64,000 nucleotides of DNA from Malachius bipustulatus (GCA_910589415.1 OU342633.1:40058210-40122209); one strand, 5' to 3'; positions 9,855-22,513 are shown, numbered from the stretch's first letter. Made by a program: numbers and translations. Notes: generated by a model from the letters alone, not told the origin.

Positions 9855-12800
9855 TAGTCATTGCTTTCCTCCGACCTGCTTCATATTGTCATCAATTAAT
9901 CTTAAGAGATAATGAAGGAATATTAAGTACCTGATATAATTGAGGTGAAATGAACAAATTTATTTTCTATTAACAAAAAGAACATAAATTTTAGACTTCC
10001 AGAACAAGATACTTAAATATTTTAATAAATGTAATGAAATATCTGAAAAAAGTGTTGAGGCGATGGCCTGAGGAGTCATTTCGAACGCTGCCGAGTTTTC
10101 TGTTTTCATGCCGTGACGCTATATTTCTACAGCAAAGGAGAAATAAATAAATAAAATCTTCTCGGCTCGGTGTTGAACCTCAGCAGGACATTCGACTTTT
10201 TCGCAGGATATTACAAGATGTGGGAATGTTGTTTACTGTTACGTTTTCTATATCCTGAGAGAGCTTATGGCAAGTCATTGATTCTACACTGTGGGAAAAC
10301 CCTCTGGTAAGACTGAAAAGTATTATTAAAGTTGCTGTGTGTATCAGAAAAACAGATTTTTCTGAAATAAAATTAAAATATTAAACCGTTTTATTAAGGG
10401 ATGAATTTTTTATTTGAAAATTTGTTGAAATAACCTTTAATTTAATTTACAAACAGAAGGGAGCGATTTGATATATTCGAGGTAGTCAGGGTATTAGGTA
10501 TAGGATTTTCCGTGTGAAAAACATCGCAAAGTAAATAAACCTTCTTGGAGAAACCATCAAGATATTATTTATCTGAAGAGATAAAATAGATTTTATTGGC
10601 ATGTTTGATGTTATTTCTGCTTCTCTGATCCTGCACAGACAGACAGAGTTACAACAAAATGAACGTTTTATTTTTATTAAGGCTTTGAACTTCAGCAATT
10701 TGAGCAAATCATCACGATAAAGTCTCCTATACTTTCCGGCCGAATGACCATAAAATCAAAGTAATGTTGTGTGATCCATTGATAAAATATATCACGGACT
10801 CTAACATTTTCGTTTGTAAAAAAAAGTTAATAAAATCGCGAATCTACTCGACGTTTCGCCATTCTCCGCCGACCAAATTAGATTCATAAGCTCATATATC
10901 CATCCATCCCACTTGTGGAAGTGGAAGTTCGCAGACAACTCGAGGTGGACTAAGTTTTCTATTATTGAATTTCCCGACGGCTCCTGGGACTTATATAGAC
11001 GTTGTATATCAGCTCTCCTGGATTTATTCAACACAGATGATATACCACTTCCTTCGGGATTCAAATACGTCACACAATTCAATTCCCACCCTATCCATGA
11101 TTTGTTTTATTCCTATCGAACTCCTGTGTCCTTCTATTTTGTTGAAGATTATATAACTTTTCATGTATTTTTCTTTCCCGTTCGCCTTGCTTTACGACAA
11201 TGTGTTACACTTAATATTGATAATCTTGACTTCTGAAAAAATAACCGTACGCCTATTTCTGTCCTTTTGATATCTTTTCATTTTCTGAATTGAATGGGAT
11301 CTTGTACTCGACTACAATCTTGCAGTCGTAAAATTACTAACAGATATTGAAACTAGTGATGGGAACGTTCCCAAGGTTCTCAGAAAGGTTCTCAGAAATT
11401 ATTATTGTAAGATTTTGAGAAGCGCATAATTTGGAATTCTGGACATCGGAAAAACACCAATAAGACACGTCTTATCTTATTCAACGTTGGACTCAAATTT
11501 TTCGTCAAACCATAAAATCACCACTTATACGCTGCGTCTGGGATTCCATGAACGTCTGTTATCTATTATCAAAGTTTAACGAGTTCTAAAAGAGGTCCCA
11601 TCGGCGTCTGTGAAGCTGATGGCTTTGGCGTGTGTTAAAACACTCTTAGGTTGAATATCTGGAACGCTTGTTGTCCAGGGATGAGGTCGCGAAGTAAGGT
11701 TCCCGAATGAAATCCCGAAATGAGATCAAAAGTAACCTTGAGGCGGACTTAGGGATAGTTCTCTAAAATCAATCTCTAGATGAGATTTGTATGTAAGTCC
11801 CGAAGAGTACCTAGTCTCGAAGTGAGATCAAAAGATACGTCCCGAAATGTAACATTCGTGTGTTACAATCAGATGCAAAATTCCCCACAATCATGCAAAA
11901 TCTTACACTGATTCTTCAGGTTTCGGTAGGCACAACGATAGGAGGAAGAACGAAAAAAAAGCTATATCACTTAAAAGTCTTTCAAGAGAAAGAAAGCTTC
12001 CCTACGAGAATCAAGATGGCTGCATTTTCTCATTTTGGGCGCTACCACGTCGACTCCGATAAGCTTTCCTTGTTCCACATCACAAGCTCTTTTTCTCGTT
12101 TACTTATTTCGACACCCACTGATAGCTCAGGTCAAATGACGTCATGACTTGATCTTGAAATTACATTTTCTGCTTTAATTTCCTTGCATTTTCTGATCTT
12201 TTACCTAACTGGATGATTTCCGGGCTAAAAATTAAACTCCCCTTCTAGCGGTGATAATGTGCTTTTTCCTATATTCATGGAAGAAACAGAAATCGAATTT
12301 CAACTGAGAGAGCAGGAGTCCCTAGTTACTGATTGAAGCCTTCTGTCGGTAGAAGAAAGTATACTCCAGTTCTGCGATTAGGGCCTTTAATTACTTTTCC
12401 CTATAATTAAATTGTGAGCGACATTAGTAGTCTTGTGGCTTGCTGGCCTGTGCAGGTCCTTCAACTCCTTGCAACAGCCATCTCTATCTGACACTGGCGT
12501 CTCGACGCTCACGTCACTTCTTAAATTTAATTTTAACCGCTCGCTCATCCCGTGGGACCGTTTCTTATGCAGCAAACGTCTCTTGCAATCTGCCCGTCTC
12601 TCTTTCATTTATGTCTAACTCGTTGCTTTTCATTCCGCTATGTTTTATCGAATTATTTCACCTAAAAACTCAAAATCTAAAGAGTTTAATTAATAGAATC
12701 CCTTAGATAAAAAGATCAATAACAATTCAAAATAAAAGGAGACGAAATAAAACTGAAGCACTTAAAAGCAGGAATGGCACATGAAGTCCAGTGTTTAGAA

Positions 12801-14635
12801 AGCCTTGAGTGTAAGAATTTTGATTAGGCAGTACTAAAAAACAAAGACTTATTGAGGTGTGTAAGCTTTCACGACTGGCTTCAACTGAAATCATAATTGA
12901 TTCCCGGCTGTTTTGCCACGGGCCATGAAATGTTTCGTCCAAAACTGCGGTAGACATCATCAGCAGACACGAGATGCCTCCACTCCTCATATGCACTGGC
13001 AATTGCGCAAATCTCAATGGACGGCTAAATAGCCCAGAATCAATTATGAATTCAAACTAACGCTCCTCAAAAGAATCGGAATCATGCAGACCCAAGACAA
13101 TGAAGTAATTGCCTAAAACCGTCAAAACTAAAGTATAGATAGAAGAAAATCATTTCCAATTTACATTGGTAGTAGAAACATTGTTGCCCACAACTTGACC
13201 ACCTCTTCGCTTGAGTGTTCTTGTAACGACGGTCAACTCGAAATTTACGAAGATAAAATTACGAGAATGTAGCTACTACGTCTTATCTACACAGTGGAGA
13301 TCTATGATCCAGTATCAAAATAATAATCCCAAATTTTTTTTATTGTCTCTTTTTATTGCAAAAGAACTGTATTTTTTGGGAAATCGATTTTCCCTGCGTT
13401 CTTTGGAGAGCAAAGGGTTATAACACAACAATCTAAACCATACAAACCCGCATAAATCAAGCTAATTGCTGATCTCCACCAACAGCAGCGCCCTTCTGGT
13501 GGATGTTTTTAGAACTGCTCAGAATACTCCTCATTGCTTCAGCGCAGTATTCCCAAATGACGGGGCGCGTTCCCCTCTAATTGAGACAAACTGCTGACAC
13601 ATCAACTCACTTCGTATAGACAGGGCATCCACGACCCCCACTGGTATATGTAACAGCAGCGCTACAAAGGTATACTCTCCATTTGTACGCAGAATTCTTA
13701 TAACATAAACAGACAAAAAAAGCTCACAATGGATCCTTTCCGGTCATAAAAGAAAAGTTTTGAATATTAGGCACAATCGTGACATCGAATGGTCCATTTC
13801 TTATGTACAATCTTTCTAGATGCAGCAATGAGGAACTCTATACGAAATCTGCTGCGAAGACTGTAATAGTGACTTCCTTCATCTCCCGCGTCGCTTAAAA
13901 AGCTATAACTTCTCCAATCGTACGCATTTCTAGCGACCTAAATAAGCTAAAGGCATCAAAACGTGTCCCCCTTTTTATGTCTCTTATTATTACTTTGCGG
14001 AGTTTAGCGCTCAAAAAAGAAGTCCGGATTAAGCCTCACACCTCCCTCCACACCCTATGATCCTTCTGTTTTTATAAACAAAGTGGGAGGAGGGAGGTAA
14101 CAAAATATTTCGTTTGGCGGCGCTTCATTAACTGGCGTTAAGTAATAAGGTACATATTATAAGGGTGCATTAACAGGCTTGAATAATTGATTAAAACTCC
14201 CTGCAGACTCTCTGGACTACATGTTTGCCGATATCGTCATTAATTGTGAAGAGGTTCTTTGTTCGAACTCCTGTAAAGATGACCACAAGATGTTCTAAGA
14301 TGGCTCAAGGCTCAAGTTTGAAGCAAATCGATTTTTCTCATCACAAAAAAGAGCGTTTCCAAAGTGTTTGAAACCTCTTCATCTAGTAGGAGGTTGTTCT
14401 TACCACTTCTGTTTTGACCATTAATTATTTTAAAAACGTTTTACTAGTACATTCGGGTTCATTGAAGTCTCTGGTACCCATTGACTCCGTTCTTTGCGCT
14501 CTAGCCCCTCCTCCCCATTAGATCCCCTGCAACATATTTTTACCTCCTCCTGCAAGAATAGTAAAGAGTTTTTACATGAAAACAGCTAAAACAGCTGATG
14601 GTTAAAATGATTTATTTACACTGTTGACGATCTAA
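9855..14635. other. Long stretch without identified genes
   Basis: No confident gene was found. Two overlapping open frames on opposite strands near 10801-11236 (93 and 107 codons) show no recognisable domain. At 11690-11850 there is a small cluster of CCCGAA and TGAGATC strings. GC rises mildly around 12420-12600 without a supportable exon. A purine-rich and pyrimidine-rich patch occurs near 14035-14095. Confidence 0.4.
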
Positions 14636-14639
14636 GAAA

Positions 14640-15300
14640 CCATCGTCTACCAATTAAATGCCCGAAGAACTGCTGTAGATGCTGCCGATGGTGCTAAGGT
14701 GACGATCCAGTTCATCCCATAAAATCTGTATCGGGTTCATGTCTGGCAAGGCTGGGAGATAATTTTGCGTGATGCCCGCGTCCTCCAAAAGTTTCTAGTA
14801 AATAGAACAACATGGGGCCGAACTTTATCTTGCTGAAGGATGAAGTTCTCGCCATCATTTTGTGAAATGATAGAACACGTGGAACGAGAATCATCTACGT
14901 AACGCTGAGCAGATAGAAGACCTGGAGGTGAAATTACCACTAGAAGAATTCGTCCGTCGGCAGTAATTCCACCCCAAACCACAAACTTGAATCTTGATTC
15001 ATTGACATCACTCTGCTTGGTTCCATCGAAGGTCTTGCAAAGAATAGTCTCTTGGATGTTCTCAGGTGAGCCGATTTGTTCTTCTGAATTCTGGCTGGTC
15101 TTCGACAATTGGTTCGCCTCCCGTGGTCTCTGCCACAAGGTCATGGCCGAAATTTCCCTTCGTGTGGCGTTTCGGTGCTGGATAGACACAACAGTGGAAG
15201 CTCTCACTTGGTCCTGGAGTACTTGTCGGATAATGGCTCGATCTTCTATCAAGGTACTCATCTTTGCCGCGCTGTTCGTCAGGTGAAAACATTGGTCAAC
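14640..15300 (-). pseudogene. Tc1-like transposase pseudogene
   Basis: The minus strand encodes a degraded Tc1-type DDE transposase. A long open piece (15261-14737) contains NESRFKFVVWGGITADGR (normally DESRF), RYVDD, NDGENFILQQDKVRPHV with the second catalytic Asp, and TRNF. After a one-base shift the text continues EDAGITQNYLPALPDMNPI then QILWDELDRHLS to about 14640. The catalytic Glu of the NPIE block reads Gln, and the first catalytic Asp of DESRF reads Asn, so two of three metal ligands are changed. The 33-34 residue gap between second and third positions fits DD34E. The DNA-binding N-terminus is poorly preserved and no TIRs were found. Confidence 0.8.
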
Positions 15301-15429
15301 CGCTACCTTGAAACTGTCCGGTTAATTATGGAACGTGATCTGGATCTGACCAGTAGTCGTGCCATTTCTGTGATTAATTACTGTGAATGTGTAAACAGGC
15401 CGAGCTGACAATTCTACGATCAACTAACA

Positions 15430-16365
15430 TTAACAATACCAGACTCTTCTATACCTAATAAATTTTCTTGATTAGGGACAGTTGCAGCGGCGCCTCCAAG
15501 CAGAGAGGTGTGAATGACGATTTTTCTGGATTACAACTAAAGTGCTTTTTCGCCAATGGAAACTTCAGAAGCACTCGACGTATGGTCTCTTGTTTAAATT
15601 TTTCTTTCGTGCCTTATTTGACTAATAAAAAACTTTTGTTGGCTTTGTGGCTCATTTTTATGAACGTGTCACAATTAAAATAAAATAAATACAAGAACAG
15701 AGGGGATGGGATAATGACGAGACAGCTAGCGTTTATCCAACAGTTTATGAAGCATATCCTAATGACTCGTAAAGGAAATAAAATTCTAGTGCCAGTCTCG
15801 TCAGTTTATTCTTTGATCCACTTCATATTTTCACTCGAATCGCAGTTTATGTCACGCCAGTCAGAAATATCCTCCCTTGAGATTCTCCTCCCGTCTATCC
15901 AGCGAAGGCGTTGAAGTGCGCACCCTACACAAGTCACTTGAGCGCCCTCAAGGTGTCCTGGTTGCGTCGTGTTTTGTTTAATGTCTAATCTAATAACGCG
16001 AGGTGCGAAGTTAATAACGAAACGCGTTAAGGCTTATCTCATAATGTACCGGTTAATAGATTTGTGTTATTTTGGTACTTTATATGTAAAGTTCGCGGGG
16101 AATTCAGTGTCATGTTTTTGAGTTACGAGGTGAAATGTGATTATGATTAATTTCGTGGTATGTAAAATTTAAAAAATGTCTGTAGAATGTCTCAACAACA
16201 GCGATGGCTTTAATTTACAAGAAAAACATATTTTGTTTCGAATTAAGCAAAATATTTTTATGTCAACGTGAAGAAGAATAGTTACGATTAAACATGAAGT
16301 AAGTATATGTATATGATTTTCAGCAAATGGCTACCATGAAACGTCTGGCAGAGGGTTATTCTTTT
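15430..16365. other. No identified gene
   Basis: Open frames of 66-71 codons exist at 15468-15683 and 15714-15914 but show no domain, and codon use is not distinctive. I see no repeat structure or RNA gene. Confidence 0.35.
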
Positions 16366-16369
16366 CTTA

Positions 16370-16930
16370 AAATTTGGGATAACTTTTTTTCATAGAACTG
16401 TCTCTATTTCATCAGTAACGTCCTATATTCCATCTTTAGGGCGTTCAAACTGTTTTTGGCTTGCTCGCATAGACCTTTTTCTTCACCTAGCTCCCAAAGA
16501 AAGAAGTCCATTGGCGTTAGATCGCACGATCTTGCCTAATAACCAATTTTTATGGTCAAATTGAGAAATGACACGGTCTGGAAACTTGGTCCTCAATTAT
16601 TGTTTAGCAAAACTTGAAAAAAATGTTTATACATCATGTCTCTATGTCTCGAAGGCTTGGATTAAGTTCTTGCGTCTATTGAACTCGTTTGTATTCGTTA
16701 ATAACTCGTGCAAACGCAGCTCTCTTAATAAAATTCGTTGTGGAGTGGACCTTTCAATGTTTAATTCTTGACCACGATAGAGAATGTCTGGTAATTCTTG
16801 ACTCAAATCTTCACCTTGGAAGTGCCTGGACTCTCGGCCACACTTTCCCTCACTGCTGTTATGTTTTCGAGGGATCGACCAGGATGACTTTTGTCTCAAT
16901 TTTTTTAATCAAACGGTGAATAGTCGATTC
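16370..16930 (-). pseudogene. Internally deleted mariner-like transposase
   Basis: On the minus strand, 16899-16642 is open and its later part fits the second helix-turn-helix of the DUF4817-type mariner family, with STPQRILLRELRLHELLTN. Only about 80 bases further on, the C-terminal core appears: FPDRVISQFD followed by ARSCDLTPMDFFLWEL, which keeps the third catalytic Asp. A TAG replaces the codon before ARSCD (the family usually has a Pro there). A helical tail resembling LNALKMEYRT follows to about 16420. The whole region between helix-turn-helix and FPDRV, including the first two catalytic Asp, is missing. This is a dead, internally deleted copy of a relative of the 5.5-7.7 kb element. 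Confidence 0.75.
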
Positions 16931-17289
16931 ATTTGGCGCATTACTGCGAGCAAATAAGACACAATAAGAAAACGTTGCATGTTTGAATACTTCTCCATAC
17001 TTCTAACCGCGTGACCTGTACATGAGAGCGTGAACAAATAATCACCGTTCTACTCGCACAAACAAAATGGCAGCAAAATCAAATACGACGCTCTTCTTGA
17101 GACATCCGTTATTTAAAAAGCAAAGTTTTCATTAAAAAAAAAAACTTCTTGCGCATCAATCGCAGAAATAGTGTATTTTTATGCGATTTAATAACGAATA
17201 TTTTCGTCCTATTTCTTCTTATAATGAATATAATTAAAAAATAATCAGAATTTTTTTTAGAAAACTCCACCTACAAAAAAAAGTATTGA

Positions 17290-17360
17290 TCCTTTCATGG
17301 ATTTGAACACCGTACCGTTATAATGCCAGGCAAAAGCCTAACACACTCTGCCACGCTGCT
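17290..17360 (-). repeat. tRNA-like SINE head or tRNA relic
   Basis: On the minus strand, TGGCAGAGTGTGTTAGGC (17353-17336) fits a Pol III A box and GGTGTTCAAATCC (17311-17299) fits a B box, in the right order about 25 bp apart. A full cloverleaf could not be built with confidence, because the acceptor and T stems pair poorly. A tRNA-derived SINE fragment or decayed tRNA is therefore more likely than a working tRNA. Confidence 0.45.
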
Positions 17361-17399
17361 ATTTGAATTTCATAGCGCTGAGCGGGTATACGTATCAAG

Positions 17400-20350
17400 T
17401 CAGATTGCTTGGCAGGTACCGAAAACACCATCAGCACCATCACAATTTTTAAGAAAAATTATTTTTAAAACTTCTCATATCTTCATTATTAACAGACCAA
17501 TTTGAAAACTTTTTTCACCTGCATGTAGGTGTCTTCATTGCCGTTGCGATTGCTCTATTTAAATTTAAATTTAAATTTTTCGACCAGCGAGAAAAATTTT
17601 TATTTTTCGTTTAAAGTATCAAGTGTAGATCATGCAAAAAATGATAGGTGAGCGTCGAAAAATGATAGGTGCGGGAAAATTTTTTTTTGCCGTTCACCTA
17701 TTTTTTTTCAAAAAACGATCTCCATAAAGTTTGTACGTCTATGCTTTCCCTAAGTAACTGTGCAAATAGAATCTTTTCGCCATGTACCGTTACCGAGAAA
17801 TCCTATAGTTAGGACGTTGTAAAAAAAGTACGGCCTTGAACGGGGGCTTTAATATTTCAGAATCCGGCCCGTTTTCAATAAGTCGTATTTGGAGATCTCA
17901 AGCCAAATTTCAACGCCGTAGGTGTAACTTTCAGACACCTAATTAGAGTGTTTTCTAGGTCGTTCCCGAAAAAGACCGAAATTCCAGAAAAAAAGGACAC
18001 TTCCCGGTAACGGATCCCGGTCATTTTCAAAAGGCATCGTGGGACCGTGTGTCTCTTCAATCGAGTCAAATTTAAACTTTCTACGACGCAAAATGGCGGC
18101 TCTAGAGTGTTTCCTAGCAAACGCATAGACGGACAGACCGGGTGACAAACATTTTTAATGCCACAGCTCAGTTGGGCGGAAAAACGATATATGAGGGGAT
18201 TATCACAGATAATGGTACATAGCTTGCCCGGCAAAATACCTGGACGGGTTTTCCCATTTATATAGCAGTGTTGCCAGATTTATTTTAAATAACTGCACTA
18301 CGGGACGTTAAAAGGTAAACAAAACAATGAGAATTTTGAAACAAACTAAATGACTTCTGCAAACAAATAGGTGTAGCAACTGTTTTGTTTTTTCTATTGA
18401 TGTTTCATGTTTCTGTTGTTTACTTTAAAATGAAATTTAGTTAGTGAAAAGTATTTCCTGGAGTTTACAAAATAATAACATAAAGTAATAATTATATTTA
18501 TTTATTTTCTGGTTTTAATTTAATACAAAATTCCGGAATGTATGTTAAATCTGACAACGTAGACATAAAAGAGCGCATGAAAATAACTCGGAAAATAATC
18601 AACCAAGTCTCCACTGACTGTAACGGTTTCTAGACATATTTCTAGACCAACTGATCGGTAGGATTAAAGGGCCACCCATGAATTCGGATATTTACTCAGG
18701 TAATATGGCCTAACTCAGAAACGGCGGCGAATTTGGCACCGCTGCTTATAATTTTTGGATATATCGTCTACCGCTAAACAAGAAATGATATCACTTGTCA
18801 CCGACGTCATATATTTTATGAGTCAATGAATATTTTATAAGGAAATCCCATTTCTATTGTAATAACAGAAAATTGAGTTCGCCACAATTTATGAAATCGT
18901 TTGTTGATAATTATTATGTTCATAATAATCACACGCTGAGGTAATTTGTAATTCGTGTATTACCTACATGATATTTATCACGGTATGGTAAAGCAATAAA
19001 ATATTCATCAGTTGAAATTATTCACACGTTGAATCCTTTAATAATAGATTACCTGATTTAAAAATATTATGTCATCCAAATGTATTATTAAATAGTTTCA
19101 AGTTTCAGTGGTGATTATGTTATCCGATGTCATATTTTAATATATTTTTCTAAGCCATTACAACCAGTAATACTATTTTTACGAGCTTTTTTTTTTTTTT
19201 TGCTTTTAAGCTATGTCTAGCTTAAAAAATGCCGCTGAATTTTTAGCAATTATCAAGATGACGTCATTTTTTTTTTAATTTGATTAAAACAGGCCACGCT
19301 CCAATTTTCCTATTGTGCTAACGTCTTTCTTAACTTCCAGCTACGTAATTTTCAAAAAAATGCTCCGAAAAAGGACTAGAAACTAAAAAAATATTTGGTA
19401 CACAGATCATTTGTTTCGTATATGTTTTCTTTATAAAGCAAATACCTGTTTAGATAATTTTCACCTACAATTCATCTCACACCAAGATCAGGAAATTACC
19501 ATGAATATTTTTGTGAGTCACGCATCTAAATAAGTTCCATAAAGTACTATAACGCATTAGTGCGTTATTAAAGTTTGTTTATAAATACATTAAATTATTA
19601 GAAAGGTGAAAGAGAAATTATTTTCTCGAGATAAAATCAGAAATACTTATCAACGACCTTTTTATTAAAAGTATCCTATATAACTTCAACGTCCTTATTC
19701 AACGCAAAGGGACGGTCTTTAGAGCGCATCTCAGGAGCAGCCACGTAATAACATTCGCGCATTTCGACGCAGGAAAAGGGCAATATTATTGGCGGAAGAT
19801 GTCCAATCACCTATTCAGGTCATGTTCTCATTAGGCGATGTCGATGTGAGAATTTTTGAAGACGCGAAGTTTGCCGGGAGTAAGGTGCACCTGTTTGTAC
19901 CTACCTATTTTACGTAAAACTTGATATCGCAGTACCTATGCCTATGTCTCTACCTTTAATAAAGTTTGGGAAGTAACTAATTTGGTCAAATAAATATTTA
20001 AGTGGCTCTTTCTGTTTAAAATCGCAGAATAATATCGAAATTCCTGTGATTTCTGACATCGGCGTTATATTTTTTAAAGACTCTTGAAGTTATTTTAACA
20101 ACGTATGTATGCCGTCAATTCCTCCAAGATCAACTCCAGAGTTTTCACTCGAATTCCCGAGTGAAAAAGAACTTACTACCTTGCGAGTTCATCCATTTCA
20201 CCAACTCAATTTTGGGAAGGTATACCAAATTGACAGTAGGTAAGTCGATTGTATCTTATTTCGCTTACTTGTGACCTTGAAGTTCCATGGACTGTTTTCA
20301 ATTGGCAAATAAAATGCAAGTACTAAAATTGAAAGTAATTGAAAGAACAA
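17400..20350. other. No identified gene
   Basis: The stretch includes an ATTTAAATTTAAATTT run near 17558, a moderately GC-rich block at 17810-18240 with two overlapping minus-strand open frames (119 and 69 codons, no domain), and otherwise AT-rich sequence. The 17810-18240 block has the look of a dispersed repeat, but I cannot name a family. Confidence 0.35.
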
Positions 20351-20567
20351 TATGTTCAAGCTGGAGCTAGCGGTGGCGCAGTTGCTTAGCTTTCACTTGA
20401 CTAGGTTGCTGCGGCTACCACCGTTGGTAGCCCCATTGGGTTCGAATCTGGCCATGAATGTTTGTGTTCGTCTTTTCAACCATTTAAATTGTAATAATAG
20501 GTCTGGGTAGAATGAGCTAGTTCTAGAAACCCAAAAATTACCGGAGTAGAGCGAGTATGTTCAAGCT
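20351..20567 (+). mobile_element. tRNA-derived SINE with 12-bp target duplication
   Basis: A 193-bp body (20363-20555) is bounded by perfect 12-bp direct repeats TATGTTCAAGCT at 20351-20362 and 20556-20567, the mark of target-primed insertion. The body starts GGAGCTAGCGGTGGCGCAG, containing a Pol III A-box-like TGGCGCAGTTGCTTAGC. It has a B-box-like GGGTTCGAATCTGG about 60 bp further on. Between them GGCTACCACCGTTGGTAGCC can form a hairpin. The tail lacks a long poly-A. It would depend on a LINE for mobilisation. Confidence 0.85.
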
Positions 20568-20862
20568 ACACGTAATTATAAGTATCTAAAAAAAATTTCT
20601 GCGGGATTAGGATAAGAAAAGCGAAACGGGACAAAATTCATTCCATCGCATTAAAGAAAACTCCTTCGCCATTCATATATTAGGGTGACAGAAATCATAA
20701 AGGATTTAAAAAGGGAAATCGAATTTCATCCACGGAAATTAAATAAATCCAAGAGGAAATTCTTAGAAATTCTTACGCGACATTTAATTAAAGCTGCTCC
20801 TTGTACATGACAATTTCATTTCCTTTTGAAGTCAACTGAACAACTTCTGAAACGTACACCTT

Positions 20863-21300
20863 TCACGTCATTTGGGTCTTTAAGAATGCCGAAGAAAAAC
20901 GGATTTTTGAATTGTTGGCAGCCCTTTCGATTTCCAGTTTGATCTTAAATTCCCGAAGCCTTATTTTCATACGACTGGCTTTAAAATAGTTATCGCTGTG
21001 ACGGTTGATTTTCTTCTTTGTCAACTTATTTTCAAATTCTTTCAAGGAGATACATAAAAATGTGTTGCAACAGTAGAAATGATTTCTTATTATCAGGACG
21101 CTGTTTATGCATTCGCTACTTAACACGCGACTTTTATCAGGTCCTCGAGCGCCATGCAGCTTAATAATTGTCATCCTAAGACGGGTAGCTTCAGTGGAGA
21201 AATTTCCTATCCAGGAGTCTCGGAAAATAATTACGTAGAGTGAAAACTGGAGTCGGAAACAAAAAGAGAATGACCAGTGGGCACAGAAATAAGCAAACAA
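20863..21300 (-). other. 145-codon open frame, probably non-coding
   Basis: This is one of the longest open frames in the window. I recognise no domain, signal peptide or family in it, and its composition (many Arg, Lys, Phe, Ile) matches the local AT-rich background. It lies upstream of the retroelement pieces at 21.6-22.2 kb. Listed for completeness; it is more likely chance than a gene. Confidence 0.12.
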
Positions 21301-21621
21301 AATCTTGGAGATTTTTCCGCGACCGCATTATACGAGTAAGTAAGAGTATTTCGTGTCCTAATCGCAAAATATCTGAGTCAGGATCAGCCCCGGTGTCACT
21401 CAATTACCCGACACCGCTCCGTGGCATTCAAGTAAAGTTTCATTAAGACTAACTGAGAGTGAATACTGTCCCACTCTTAAAGGGTGACCTTTTGGTTCAC
21501 GGATAAGTTTTCGCACGTTAATAAATGAAACGTGACGTTGTCAACCCTTACTTTGTAGGATCTGTTAATCAGTGATGAATAAAAGCACTTCTCTCAAATT
21601 TAAGTCAAAATTTAAATCAGC

Positions 21622-21660
21622 GACAGGTGTTTCGGAGATACGTCTGTCTCCATCAACGGG
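21622..21660 (-). repeat. Possible Penelope-type tail with decayed hammerhead core
   Basis: On the minus strand the text reads TTGATG, then stem GGAGA / TCTCC with an eight-base loop, then GAAAC-ACCT-GTC. The GAAAC plus very short GT-closed loop plus C is how minimal type-I hammerheads of Penelope-like elements are laid out. The first core block is TTGATG instead of CTGANGA, so the ribozyme would be inactive. The Penelope link is inference from family knowledge. Confidence 0.3.
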
Positions 21661-21839
21661 CAGTGCCAGTGATATAGTAAATTGTTAACGAGCATCGTGG
21701 ATAATATAGAAGCATTGATCTAGCCAACTAGATTGAATAAATAAAAGAAATAATTTATTTCTCAGTATTATAAATCAATTGATTTTTCTCACTCAAAAGA
21801 GGACGGGGGAGCGGGGGGGGGGGGGGTGATCGATGCAAC

Positions 21840-22180
21840 TTAAAACCTCTGAGATGGTGTTGGTTAGGGGGTATCATTGGTGGAAATGACTGGGAAAACA
21901 TAATCAAGCTAGACTGGACTGAGCTTAAACTGCTGGATTAAGTCCTGTACTCTTTAAGCAAAAGTGACATTCTGCGTTATTGGCTAGACCCATCGTGAGT
22001 AGTGGTTTACTTTACAATGTCCTATGTAGGCCTGTTAGGGTCCTAAGATCTATCCTTTGAGCTTTAGTAGTTTCTTAGCTCTGGTCTTCGATGATCCTTC
22101 AGTTCAGTCAGGATGGTACCTGTATTACCTTGACTAGTAAGCGTCAATGTCGGTAATGCAGGTATCCTACAATGAAGGCA
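21840..22180 (-). pseudogene. LINE ORF2 C-terminal (RNase H/tail) fragment
   Basis: On the minus strand, reading from about 22050 down to 21930, the frame gives RIDLRTLTGL, then after a stop MGLANNAECHFCLKSTGLN. This matches the conserved C-terminal block of Jockey/I-type LINE ORF2 proteins, where an LRxLTGxxTGH segment is followed by MGL....C..C, just after the RNase H domain. Stops interrupt it and no RNase H active-site motif is readable upstream. It is a small dead remnant. A 13-base G run at about 21818-21830 marks its downstream side. Confidence 0.6.
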
Positions 22181-22513
22181 TTAGAATCAGCCAATCCTGG
22201 TAGACTTTGCTGGTACTGCAATTCTTTATTATGTGCCCATGGTAAGTTAGCTAAAGTCTGTACACTTTGAGTTGTCTGTTGTGATAACTAAGGATACATC
22301 ATCTCGTTATGTTTCTTACTCCTTCTATTGCATTGCATAATCAATCGAGTTAAAATGGGACGTATTGTCAGAAATACGTTTGAATCGTCAGCAATTCTAA
22401 AAAGATGAGCGAGAGTGAGACGGAAGTATCGACTCGCGTCTTGATACGCTTAGATTGATACGATATTACGATAAGATTGTCGTCGCTACTGTCAGTATAG
22501 TGTCAGTGTCAGC

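Noticed and set aside
17290..17360. Functional tRNA gene
   Set aside because: A and B boxes are present, but the acceptor and T stems do not pair well enough. Kept as a tRNA-like repeat.
20863..21300. The 145-codon minus-strand open frame as a gene
   Set aside because: Composition tracks the AT-rich background and no motif, signal peptide or splice context is visible.
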